Assembly: GCA_965237985.1 (NCBI GenBank)
Contig: OZ250161.1
Span: 744,001 to 808,000, forward strand
Reading direction: 5' to 3'
DNA length: 64,000 bases
Source: G965212025 sp965237985
Lineage (GTDB): Bacteria > Pseudomonadota > Gammaproteobacteria > Poriferisulfidales > Oxydemutatoraceae
Shown one piece after another: positions 46,554-56,600 of this stretch. The position numbers were made by a program, and so were the translations under genes. The notes beneath the pieces are model-generated. The model was not told the DNA's origin. It did not search any database and worked only from the letters and a program-made list of their open reading frames with translations. Position 1 is the stretch's first letter, and each line of letters starts with the position of its first letter.

Positions 46554-47684
46554 CTCGTGTTCTCCTTGGGTCTGGAGGTCAGATTACGCGGGATCAGGAA
46601 GGCAATCATTGCCTGCGAATTCCGCAAACACGCGGTAATATATATAACCTGAAAGCAATAAGCAATAGCAAATGACAGCTGTGTTTATGGGCTGATATGG
46701 CAGTGAAAAACGGCAGAAAACTCCGATTGATTGTACAACGAAAAATGCCGAAGCAGGACGACAGGCGTTATCGCAAACGGGACCGTTGTCAGCGGTTTCT
46801 AGGGGGGCTGGGGCACTGGGGCTTGCTGCCATGACAATCAACAGTGAACTGCCAGCGGAAATCGAACAGCGGTTGGCGGGGAACGAATGCTGCGAAATCA
46901 ACTTTCTCCAGCGTGGGTTCAATGGGTCTGATTCAGAGTGGCGAACTGTGCGGCACCGTCCCCATGCACCGCATTGGTTGGTGAGCACGATCTGGGCGGT
47001 GAGTTCGTGGCGGACAAGAGCGCAGCAATCCCCCCCCCCCGTTGGAAAATCATGGCCTTGACGAGAAGATTTTCGTGGAGGCCGGCAAGGACTTGCCGGC
47101 AGGCGACCCGAAGATGGCTGGGGGAAGGTGGCGACGATCATGATTGTTCAGGAACCGGGAGCAACGGAGAACCAGACCGAAAGTCGCAACCGGCCGGCAG
47201 AGCAGATGCAACACGGAAAGAAAGGGCAAGAAATGATATTTCAAAATGATTGGCACCCCCTGTCTATTTGGAGTGGACCGGCGACTCCCACTCATTCGGT
47301 GGCAGCCACGCCAGCGAATGTACACGACCTAAGGAGTCTTTGATTTATTGTCGTAAGATGGGCAGTGGAATTTTCACCCTCTTCCCAAGCTGGGGATGGC
47401 ACATTATGAATGTACCGGTCTTGCGGATTCCAGGCAGACGGAAAATCCAAAAGTTGGAGGTCGGTCAGAATCACCAGTCAGGGTTTCCTGAATCGGGGAG
47501 AACACAATGATGGAGCACATGGCACTTTCCAAGGCTTGCAGACACCACCCGGTTTGTGGTTCGTGAACAGCACCGGATCAGAAACCGACACACGGGGAAC
47601 CCGTGGCCACTGCTGGGTTGTCGACATCACTGAGCAAGAACTGTGCTCTGCCGCAAAAAAGCCACCATCCTGAAATAAAAGCGC
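46554..47684. other. Divergent intergenic region of 1.1 kb
   Basis: The upstream regions of the divergent DmdA-like and dgcA genes lie here. No intact gene is recognised. Short frames exist, for example one opening MTINSELPAEIEQRLAG at about 46830, but none resembles a known product. It contains a run of ten C at about 47031. Confidence 0.4.
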
Positions 47685-49715
47685 ATGTACGAATCCCTGT
47701 TCAAGCCTCTGCAACTCAAAAACCTGACGTTCAGAAACCGAGTCATGAGTTCCGGGCACGAGCCGGCCTATACCAACGAGGGACGGTTGACTGAACGTTA
47801 CAAGCTCTATCACATAGAAAAAGCAAAAGGCGGCTTGGCGTTGACGGTCTTTGGGGGGTCCTGTTGCGTATCCCCCGACTCGCCCGCGGCCTTCGGTCAG
47901 CTGGCCTGCATGGATGATTCCGTCATTGAAGAATTTCGCGATTTTTCCAAACGGGTTCACAGTCACGGTGCCGCACTGATGATCCAGCTCACCCACATGG
48001 GCAGACGCACAGGTTGGGATTGCGCCGACTGGCTGTCGCCGGTTGCCCCCTCTCCGATCCGTGAACCGGCACACCGTTGTTTTCCCAGGCAAATGGAGGA
48101 CCACGACATTCGGCGAGTGAAAAATGATTTTGCCTTGGCAACGTGGCGTTGCCAGGAAGGAGGCCTGGACGGCGTGGAAATTTCTGCCGCTCATGGTCAT
48201 CTCATCGACCAGTTTTGGTCCCCCGCAGTGAACAAGCGCACAGATCAGTACGGTGGCTCACTGCCGAACCGTATGCGTTTTGGCATTGAAGTGCTGGAAA
48301 CCATTCGTGCGAAAGTCGGGAATGATTTCGTGATTGGAATCCGCATGTCCGGAGACGAGTTGGTCGACGGCGGGCTGGCTCCCGATGAATGCCTGGACAT
48401 CGCCAAGACCTATGCTGAAAGCGGCTTGATCGATTTCATTGATGTCATTGGCGGGTCGGCAGCCAATTTTTCCGCGCTGGCGAATGCCATCCCCGACATG
48501 TGGGCAAAAATCGCTCCCTACATTCATTTGGCCGGCACGATAAAACAGGAAACAGGCATTCCAGTTTTTCATGCGCAAAGAATCCCGGACGTCACGACGG
48601 CAGCACGCGTAGTCGCAGAAGGTTATGTGGATATGATTGCCATGACACGGGCCCATATCGCCGATCCACATCTGGTGAAAAAACTGATGGCAAATCGCGT
48701 GGACGACATCCGACAATGCGTGGGGGCCGGCTACTGCATCGACCGCATTTATATCGGGAAGGACGCGCTGTGCATACAAAATCCCGCTACCGGACGTGAG
48801 GCGACCATGCCACACGTAATACCAATGGCGTCAACGCAGTGCAAAATCGTGATTATCGGTGCCGGCCCCGCCGGGCTGGAAGCCGCGCGCGTTTGTGCTG
48901 AGCGTGGTCATAAGGTGGTCCTTTTTGAGCAGGCGGAAAAACCGGGCGGCCAAATCAACATTGCCGCCCGGGCACCAAAGCGTGAATCCTTGAGCAGCAT
49001 TATCCGCTGGCTGGAACAACAGGTGTACCGACATGGCGTTGATGTGCGTCTCAGCACTCGTGCCACAGCCAACATGGTGCTGGTCGAACAGCCGGACGTG
49101 GTCATCATTGCCTGTGGCGGCAGACCCAACTGCCGAGGCTGGTTTCAGGGAGGAGAACACGCACACAGTACCTGGCATATTCTGGAAGGCAAGGTGGCTG
49201 CGAAGAAAAATGTGCTGGTTTATGATGACAACGGTCAACACCAGGCGGTGTCCTGCGCCGAATATCTCTGCGGCAAAGGCAGCCTGGTGGAGTTTGTGAC
49301 GCCTGACAGCAAGCCGGGTGAAGAACTGGGAGCAACCAATATCGCGCCTCACTTCAACGCTCTTTACGCGGCCGACACGATTTTTTCTACCAATTTGCGC
49401 CTCGTGGAAGTCTACCCGGAACACAGCAATTTGATTGCTGTTTTGCGCAACGAATACACGCACATCGAAGAAGAACGCGAAGTAGACCAGGTCGTGGTCG
49501 AGCACGGCACACTGCCCGTCGATGAACTGTATCGCGAATTGCTGGGATACTCCAAAAATCACGGCGAAACCAATATCGACGCATTGCTCGGCAACCAAGC
49601 ACAACCCACCGGTGGCGAAGGATTGTTTGCCATGTATCGGGTCGGTGACGCACTGACCAGCCGCAACATTCACACCTCCATTTACGACTCCCTGCGATTG
49701 TGCAAAGACCTGTGA
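47685..49715 (+). CDS. dgcA: Dimethylglycine demethylase-type flavoprotein DgcA
   Basis: The 676-residue protein is an old-yellow-enzyme/trimethylamine-dehydrogenase-like demethylase. It has an N-terminal TIM barrel (LFKPLQLKNLTFRNRV, GLDGVEISAAHGHLIDQFWSP), a [4Fe-4S] cysteine set (RQCVGAGYCIDRIY.......CIQNPATGRE) and a C-terminal nucleotide-binding region (IVIIGAGPAGLEAARV). The barrel motifs (GDELVDGG, DFIDVIGG) match DgcA, which demethylates dimethylglycine to sarcosine and passes electrons to DgcB. Its TGA overlaps the GTG of dgcB. Stachydrine-demethylase-like enzymes look similar, but the DgcB-ETF neighbours favour DgcA. Confidence 0.85.
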   Translation: MYESLFKPLQLKNLTFRNRVMSSGHEPAYTNEGRLTERYKLYHIEKAKGGLALTVFGGSCCVSPDSPAAFGQLACMDDSVIEEFRDFSKRVHSHGAALMIQLTHMGRRTGWDCADWLSPVAPSPIREPAHRCFPRQMEDHDIRRVKNDFALATWRCQEGGLDGVEISAAHGHLIDQFWSPAVNKRTDQYGGSLPNRMRFGIEVLETIRAKVGNDFVIGIRMSGDELVDGGLAPDECLDIAKTYAESGLIDFIDVIGGSAANFSALANAIPDMWAKIAPYIHLAGTIKQETGIPVFHAQRIPDVTTAARVVAEGYVDMIAMTRAHIADPHLVKKLMANRVDDIRQCVGAGYCIDRIYIGKDALCIQNPATGREATMPHVIPMASTQCKIVIIGAGPAGLEAARVCAERGHKVVLFEQAEKPGGQINIAARAPKRESLSSIIRWLEQQVYRHGVDVRLSTRATANMVLVEQPDVVIIACGGRPNCRGWFQGGEHAHSTWHILEGKVAAKKNVLVYDDNGQHQAVSCAEYLCGKGSLVEFVTPDSKPGEELGATNIAPHFNALYAADTIFSTNLRLVEVYPEHSNLIAVLRNEYTHIEEEREVDQVVVEHGTLPVDELYRELLGYSKNHGETNIDALLGNQAQPTGGEGLFAMYRVGDALTSRNIHTSIYDSLRLCKDL

Positions 49716-51619
49716 CGATCGGCACTTTCATTATTTCAATACTGCTGATCACTTTCGTGGTCGCCCTTGCCGGAGCTTTTTTCCGCGTTCGTTTCTGGTT
49801 GCGCGGTCAACCGGCCGAGGTCCCGCTTTTACAGGGGATCATGGCCATCCCAAAACGCTACCTGGTGGATGTACATAACGTGATGGCACGCGACCGTTAC
49901 GCGGCAACCATGCACGTTCTGGTCACTGGAGGCCTCTTGGCTTCCCTGCTGCTTCTGCTGATTTTCCTTGCCGTCGGCATGCCGACAAGCGGTTTTCTCA
50001 GGGGGCTTTTGCTGGCGGCATTGGGCGTGATGGCAGTGGGCATAGTCATGGTGCACAAGCGACGCAGGCCGCAGCCACAAAGATTGTCCGGCGGGCGGTT
50101 TACTCGTCTTCCTTACAGTCTTTTCGCCTACTTTGCAGGCTTGTTTTTTCTCGTCGCCAGGGCACCTCTGCAAAGCGACGGATTGCTGGATGACATGCTC
50201 TTGGTTTTGCCCATCGCCTTGCTCATTTGGGGATTGGTTGAACTGTTCATCGGCATGGCATGGGGAGGCCCCATGAAACATGCTTTTGCCGGTGCCCTGC
50301 ATTTGGCATACCACCCACGACCGGAACGATTTCAAAAAAACACAACTTCCACCGCGTTGAATTTGTTGGACCTGGAACAACCCAAACTGGGTGTCCAGAA
50401 AATACCAGACTTCGCCTGGAATCAGTTACTCGGTTTTGACGCCTGTGTGCAATGCGGGCGCTGCGAAGTGGTTTGCCCCGCTTTTGCCGTCGGCCAACCC
50501 TTGAATCCAAAAAAACTGATCCAGGACCTGGTTGCCGGACTGGGCGCTCCTGGTGCCCACCATATCTACAAAGGCCGCGGACACCCTGGTCAGCCTCACA
50601 CGCCCTCGCGCTCGGCGGGCAGTGGCGACATCGTCCCAGACCTGATTTCCGAAGATACCATCTGGGCATGTACAACCTGCCGTGCCTGCGTGCATGAGTG
50701 CCCAATGCTGATCGAGCATGTTGACGCAATCATCGATATACGACGCTTTTTGATCTTGGAAAAAGGACAGGTTCCCGGCGCGGGAGGGAAAATCCTGGAG
50801 AACACCCGCATCACCGGCAATCCCTCTGGTCGGGATTTGCGCACTCGCAGCGAATGGGCAACAGACCTGAATCTGCCGCTGATGCGCGACGTCAAAAAAG
50901 CGGAAGTCCTGCTTTGGCTTGGGGACGGTGCTTTCAACCTCCGCAACCAGCAAACCCTACGCGACCTGATCCGCCTTTTGACCAAAGCCAGTGTGGGTTT
51001 TGCGGTACTGGGTGAAGAGGAACTGGACTGTGGCGATCTGGCGCGACGTCTCGGCGATGAAGCGACATTCCAGTCTCTGGCACAACGCAATATTGCCGTG
51101 CTGGATCGTTATGACTTCGCACAGATATTAACGGCTGATCCACATGTCCTGCATTGCCTGGCTAAAGAATATCCGGCTCTGGGAGGAAAATACAAAGTGG
51201 TTCACCACACGACTTTTCTGGCCAGACTGCTGCGGGAAAATCGTTTGTCTCTGGCGAAAAACACCAGTGGCGCCGCTGCTGTATCGGTGACTTACCACGA
51301 CCCCTGTTATCTGGGACGTTACAGCGGAGAGTTTTCGTCGCCACGGGAAATATTGCGTGCCACGGGTGCCTCCATTGTGGAAATGCGACTTTCAGGTCCC
51401 AAATCTCGTTGTTGCGGTGGAGGGGGCGGGGCCCCTTTGACCGACATCAAAGGAGAGAAGCGCATTCCCGACACGCGCATGGAAGATGCCTCTGCTACCG
51501 GGGCAAAAATAGTCGCCACAGCGTGTCCTTACTGCGCCGTGATGTTGGAAGGGGCAACCGCTCCCGGACCGGAAATCAAAGATATTTCCGAATTGCTGCT
51601 CGCCGCCACGGAACCATGA
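49712..51619 (+). CDS. dgcB: Iron-sulfur electron-transfer protein DgcB
   Basis: The protein (635 residues from GTG 49712) has four to five N-terminal membrane helices, then two [4Fe-4S] clusters of the heterodisulfide-reductase type (CVQCGRCEVVCPAF and CTTCRACVHECPML) and CCG domains (DPCYLGRYSG, KSRCCGGGGGAPL, TACPYCAVMLEG). This matches DgcB, which takes electrons from DgcA to the membrane or to ETF. A GTG 12 bases upstream is also possible, but GTG 49712 overlaps the dgcA stop (GTGA). Confidence 0.85.
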   Translation: MTIGTFIISILLITFVVALAGAFFRVRFWLRGQPAEVPLLQGIMAIPKRYLVDVHNVMARDRYAATMHVLVTGGLLASLLLLLIFLAVGMPTSGFLRGLLLAALGVMAVGIVMVHKRRRPQPQRLSGGRFTRLPYSLFAYFAGLFFLVARAPLQSDGLLDDMLLVLPIALLIWGLVELFIGMAWGGPMKHAFAGALHLAYHPRPERFQKNTTSTALNLLDLEQPKLGVQKIPDFAWNQLLGFDACVQCGRCEVVCPAFAVGQPLNPKKLIQDLVAGLGAPGAHHIYKGRGHPGQPHTPSRSAGSGDIVPDLISEDTIWACTTCRACVHECPMLIEHVDAIIDIRRFLILEKGQVPGAGGKILENTRITGNPSGRDLRTRSEWATDLNLPLMRDVKKAEVLLWLGDGAFNLRNQQTLRDLIRLLTKASVGFAVLGEEELDCGDLARRLGDEATFQSLAQRNIAVLDRYDFAQILTADPHVLHCLAKEYPALGGKYKVVHHTTFLARLLRENRLSLAKNTSGAAAVSVTYHDPCYLGRYSGEFSSPREILRATGASIVEMRLSGPKSRCCGGGGGAPLTDIKGEKRIPDTRMEDASATGAKIVATACPYCAVMLEGATAPGPEIKDISELLLAATEP

Positions 51620-52725
51620 GTTCAGGACGTTTGCGCCGGGACCTGCGTTCTGGGCTGAATGTTGCGGCTCAACATGGAAATCGCCTGCGCATTCGCCGCA
51701 ACGCGAATGGCGCGACTGCTTCAGTCACGCCAACGGCAGAGGCACGGTTGCCAGCAACTTCTCCCTTGGTCATAGAGCGCATCGCCGAACCCGCGTACCA
51801 GATCCTGGCAGTCCCAGATTGCCTGGAAAATCGTTTCAGTGTGCACGACCGGGAGATGATGGGAATGGCACGTCAGCTTGCTGATAAAGATGGCGGTGCG
51901 GTCTGCATGCTGTGTTTCAGTGAGCCGGCAAGCGACCCCGGAGCAGTCGGTGCCGACCGCCTGCTGGTGATACCGGAAGACCGGGCAGCTTACTGCCCCG
52001 ATACAGATGCCGGGTGGCTTTGTTCAGCAATTTCAGATCTGCAGCCTCGCCATGTGTTGTTTCCTGACAGTCAGGAACGCGGCGGAGATCTTGGCAGACG
52101 GGTTGCCTCCATGCTGAAAGCAACGGTGGCAACCGCAGTATGGCAGGCTGATTTGAAGCATTGCACCAGGCTGGCTAAATGCGGGCGCGAAAGCATCCGT
52201 ATGCCAACTCCTTTTGTCATCCTTGCAGCTGCTGGCTCTTGCCCACCTGTGCAGGGTACGTATCACGAAGCACGTCCGATAGCTGCAGGATCGGCCGAAA
52301 AACAGAAAAGTGCTTTCTTGAGCACCGAAGTCTCTATTCCTCCCCCTGCCGAGGTGCCATTGGCTGAAGCCGAATTCATTCTTGCCGCCGGTGATGGATT
52401 ACGGGATTGGGACACCTATCACGCTTTGGCGGCAAAGCTAGGTGCTACCGAAGGAGGCAGCCGGGTGGTGGTGGACAAAGGTTTTTTGCCTGCGCATCGC
52501 CAAGTGGGATCGACCGGCACGATCACCAATGCACGCACATACATTGCCTTGGGCATCTCCGGTGCGCCACAACACCTGCAGGGAATCGCGGATTGTGAGA
52601 ACGTGGTGGCCATCAATACTGATGGCAACTGCCACATGATGAAGCGCGCAGATCTGGCAGTCGTGGGCAGTACCCAGGAAATCATGCAGGCACTGTTGCA
52701 ATCTCTGGGCGAAGAAAATGGCTGA
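51616..52725 (+). CDS. etfA: Electron transfer flavoprotein alpha subunit
   Basis: The 369-residue protein has the FAD-binding C-terminal domain of EtfA, with GGSRVVVDKGFLPAHRQVGSTG, YIALGISGAPQHLQGI and VAINTDGNCHMMKRADLAVVG. The first 45 residues are an Arg-rich extension not found in housekeeping EtfA, as in the ETF of the dimethylglycine locus. The ATG at 51616 overlaps the dgcB stop (ATGA). Confidence 0.85.
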   Translation: MSSGRLRRDLRSGLNVAAQHGNRLRIRRNANGATASVTPTAEARLPATSPLVIERIAEPAYQILAVPDCLENRFSVHDREMMGMARQLADKDGGAVCMLCFSEPASDPGAVGADRLLVIPEDRAAYCPDTDAGWLCSAISDLQPRHVLFPDSQERGGDLGRRVASMLKATVATAVWQADLKHCTRLAKCGRESIRMPTPFVILAAAGSCPPVQGTYHEARPIAAGSAEKQKSAFLSTEVSIPPPAEVPLAEAEFILAAGDGLRDWDTYHALAAKLGATEGGSRVVVDKGFLPAHRQVGSTGTITNARTYIALGISGAPQHLQGIADCENVVAINTDGNCHMMKRADLAVVGSTQEIMQALLQSLGEENG

Positions 52726-53545
52726 AATTTTTGTGCTGCTTTCCGAAAGCTGCCATGTGGACAGCGGGATGCCCTGTCGTTCGCCACAGGACGCACGTGC
52801 CTTGGAAATAGCCTTGAATCTGGCAACCAGCAACGACAAAGAGATTGAAGCCTTGCATGCCGGCAATCCAGACAATCCGGTTTTGCGTGAATATCTGGGA
52901 ATGGGATTGGCTGTTTTACGTGTGGTCTCTGTTCCTGCCACCGCCGAGGTGGTCATGGCGCTTGGCGCATACCTTGAACCCCGCCACCCTCGCCTGATTC
53001 TTTGTGGCAAACAGGCAGGGGCCTCGGAAAGTTCGGGCATGTTGCCTTATCTGCTCGCCAGACACCTGGCAATGCCGGTCGTCAGCGACGTAATCCAAGT
53101 CACCCTCGACCAGGACAGATGCCACTTTACACAGGCACTTCCCCACGGTTGCCGTCGGCAGTTGCAGCTGCGATTGCCGGCAATCGCAGCTGTGGTTTCC
53201 GGCCCCGACCCCCCGACACATTTTTCATACGTGCAGGCAAAGCGCGGATGCGTCACCAGTGAGACGGTTCCTTTCACCACAGACCAAAGGCCACAGTCGT
53301 GGCAAAAGTCAGCCATAAAAAAGCGTGTGAAATATATCCGCAAACCAGGGGGAACAAGTGCCGCTGAGCGTGCCTTGGCAGCGACACAAACTGCTGCAGG
53401 TGGGGACAAAACGCATTTGGAAACCACCCCCGACAAAAGCGCACTTGCCATACTGGCGTTTCTTGAAAAAACGGGGACCCATGTGCGCAGCAACAAGGCG
53501 GGAAAACAGTCAATAAAATCGCCATTGAACCAAAAAAAGCGCTGA
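52718..53545 (+). CDS. etfB: Electron transfer flavoprotein beta subunit
   Basis: The 275-residue protein pairs with the EtfA above. It has SPQDARALEIALNLA, LRVVSVPATA, LILCGKQAGASESSGMLPYLLARHLAMPVVSDV (the AMP/FAD region), and a C-terminal extension with RKPGGTSAAERALAAT and KSALAILAFLEKTG. It overlaps etfA by eight bases. With DgcA-DgcB it forms a dedicated electron chain. The four genes dgcA-dgcB-etfA-etfB are tightly overlapped, so one operon is likely. Confidence 0.85.
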   Translation: MAEIFVLLSESCHVDSGMPCRSPQDARALEIALNLATSNDKEIEALHAGNPDNPVLREYLGMGLAVLRVVSVPATAEVVMALGAYLEPRHPRLILCGKQAGASESSGMLPYLLARHLAMPVVSDVIQVTLDQDRCHFTQALPHGCRRQLQLRLPAIAAVVSGPDPPTHFSYVQAKRGCVTSETVPFTTDQRPQSWQKSAIKKRVKYIRKPGGTSAAERALAATQTAAGGDKTHLETTPDKSALAILAFLEKTGTHVRSNKAGKQSIKSPLNQKKR

Positions 53546-53686
53546 AATGCCTGGCGGGGTAGTTGTGCTGGAGCACGTGTTAGCCTCAGGTCGCCGGGCG
53601 TTGCGCTCCCGGGGTGAGGGCTTTATGGTGACTGGGTGGGCGGTGAAAACATGTGCTTTCAGCTGCATGTTTGGGGGGCTTTTGCT
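53546..53686 (+). other. Short gap with a small open frame
   Basis: A 45-codon frame begins with ATG right after the etfB stop (MPGGVVVLEH...) and ends at the TGA that overlaps the GTG start of the second GLUG gene. It shows no recognisable domain; whether it is a leader or chance is unclear. Confidence 0.2.
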
Positions 53687-56600
53687 GTGAGCAAGAAATC
53701 GAAGGGCGGGACAATTTACAGAAAACCTGAAACAGGAATCGGAAATCTGGCAAAGCTGTTGGTGCGTACAGCATTGCTGGTATTTTTTGGATTGGTTGCG
53801 CCACAGGAGCTTTTCGCTCAGCAGAAATGCCTGGAGACAACAACCAACCCCACTGACGGCGGCACAAAAGGTAATCCATTCCTGATAACAGAGCTTTGCC
53901 AATTGCAGAACATTAGTACAAGTCCTCGGGCACATTACAGGCTAATGATGGACATCGATGCCGCGGCAACCAAAGAGTGGGATATTGTTAGTGGTATTGC
54001 GCGAGGCTTTTCTCCCATTTAGCACTTTTTCCGGTACTTTCGACGACAACGGCAAAAAGATTTCCAACTTGTATATCAACCGAGCCAGTGAAGAAAACGT
54101 CGGCATGTTATTCCGTACTGTCAACAGGAACGTTGAGACAAGTGGCATTAGTGAGTGCCGATGTAACAGGATATAACAATGTCGACTTGTTGACAGGTAA
54201 TAACGAGAGCGGCTCTATTGAGCACTGTAAAAGGGAAAGTCACGTACCAATCTAGGCTGATCGTTACCGACACCGGTACAGTGGTAGCCGCAGTAACCAT
54301 ATTAAACGTGGCTGTTGGTGGCCTCGTGGGCGTTAACAACAGCACTATCCATAGTAGCCGCGCAGATATAGAAGGAAAAGGGGACCGAAAATTGGGTGCC
54401 TTGGTCGGATTCAATACCGGCACTATCAGTAACAGCCACGCAACCGGGAATCTCCAAGGAGTACGAACCATTGGCAGACTGACGGGGCAAAATGGAACTG
54501 GGGCAGGCATAGTCATCGCCGGCACTATCTGCAACAGTTCTGCAAGCGTGTCAGTTTTCGGGGGGCGCATCCTGGGTGGGCTTGTTGGGCAACATGCCAG
54601 AGGCACAATCGACAAAAGCTACGCTGCAGGAAACATCTTCACATTAGTCAGCACTGGGGATGAACGGAATGCGGGTGGTCTCGTGGGTATCAATAATGCT
54701 GTCATTACCAATAGTTACGCAACTGGAGACGTCACTGGAAACATCTCTGTCGGCGAGGTTGGCTGGTAGCAATAGTGGCAGTATCTCCAGCAGCCGCGCA
54801 ACGGGGCGAGCCGCAGGAGTCAATGATGAACTCGGGACGTACATTGGGGGGCTCGTGGGCATTAACGTTGGCACTGTTCGTGACAGCTACGCAACAGGAA
54901 AAGTCACTGGAAACAACTATGTCGGCGGGCTGGCTGGTCGTAATGAGTCCACAATAACAAACAGTTATGCGTCCGGGCAGACCACTGGAACAGGATCTCA
55001 GGTGGGTGAATTTATAGGTTCTCAGGAAGGTAAGCTAGTAGGTAATAGTGGCGCACGCACCCTGACACAACTACAATGCCCAACTGCACCCCCGGTCAAT
55101 AATGAAACGTGCAGCGGGGCCACAATCTATTCCGGATGGAGCACTGGTCTATGGTATTTTGGCAGTGCTCGCACTTTACCACTGCTTAGGACGCAGGTTG
55201 ATATTCCCGCCACGCCCACAGCTTTGGCTGCAAGCTGGCAATCCGCGAATACCCTGCAGTTAAGCTGGCAACACACTGGCGCCATTGCTTACGAACTTGA
55301 GATTGAAGGGACGTTGCAAGAATCTGCTTCGACATCTTTTCACGTCAGTGACACGCTACTGGTAACCTTACGTGAAAATGCCGCGGGTGGCGAGGTCGTA
55401 TCTTATTCCGTCCGGGCATCAGAAACCAGTATTGCCGGCTACCCGGAAACTGGCGCTTTTAGTTTGCTGGATTCCCCTGGGGTAGCTCGAGTCTCCCAAG
55501 TCACAACCAGAGCGTCGTCACTGATTGCATTTTTGGAAGCCCCTGAAAACGATGGTTACGGACGTGCTCCTGACAACCCTGACTACGGGGGTCAGGTGGA
55601 CAACATCGCATTGAATCTTCGCTACTCTGTGCAAATTTTTCGAAATCAAAATGAGGTGCCAATACAAGAAAAGGAAGTTGTACTTGAATTTTCGAATTTT
55701 CCTGCCAGGGTAAACTTCCTGCGTCTGGGTTATCCTTCCACGTACCAATTAGTAGCAGTAGCCAAAAATGTGGTTGGAGCCGGAGAAATGGCAGCCACCA
55801 CTTTTCGCACGGCATCCCATCCGAGCGCCCCTCCCGTAATTTCTGCTCCTCTTGAAAGCACGTTCAGGGTAATTTACGGAACCACGAGCAAAAAAATGAC
55901 TATAAGTGCAAGTGCTCCTGTCGGGCAGACCCTGAATTGGACACTTCCTGGCAATCCACAATATGGACGAGTGTATTTTCTGACTGATACGAATGCGCAG
56001 GAACAACAAACGACAGGCAGACAAGTTACTGTGGTGTATGAGTCCAATACCGCCAACGGGATTACCGAAGCTGGCCGGCTCCAAGTGCGTGCCATGAACG
56101 AAAATGGAACTGACACTATTACGATTAACGTGGTACCGGACATGAGCCCTGCCATCACTGGTGACCGGAATCGCACTATCGATATTTATACCCGGGGAAC
56201 CCACAGTGTTCAGTTGGTGCTGACGGCGCAAGATTTTGATGGTCCGGCAGAAAATTTGCAGTGGACCTGGTCGTCAATTGATTTACCTGCCAACACTAAC
56301 ACCAGCGTGCGCCTGACCACCCGTGCAGTCAGTGAAGAATCTATAACGACTGTAACTTTTTCGCATTTACCTGGTTCGCTGTCAACGGGCACCTTTGTAG
56401 TTAAGGTTGCTGACGAAACGGGAGGCAGTGACATGATTCGGGTGTCTGTACGAACGATTCCCAACCGCTCACCCCTGATCGCGGGCAGTAAACCGCAAAT
56501 GCTGGAAATTATTGAAGGAAGAACCACCGTATCCCTTGTCCTAGGCACCAGTGACCCTGAGCCTGGCAACGTCAGGGAATTACAGTGGTCTGTGGCCACA

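Noticed and set aside
46833..47061. Short frame opening MTINSELPAEIEQRLAG, considered as an antitoxin
   Set aside because: Only the first few residues look antitoxin-like, and the rest has no recognisable fold or toxin partner.
46584..47141. A 185-codon minus-strand frame in the intergenic region
   Set aside because: No domain, no ribosome-binding site and unusual composition; likely chance.
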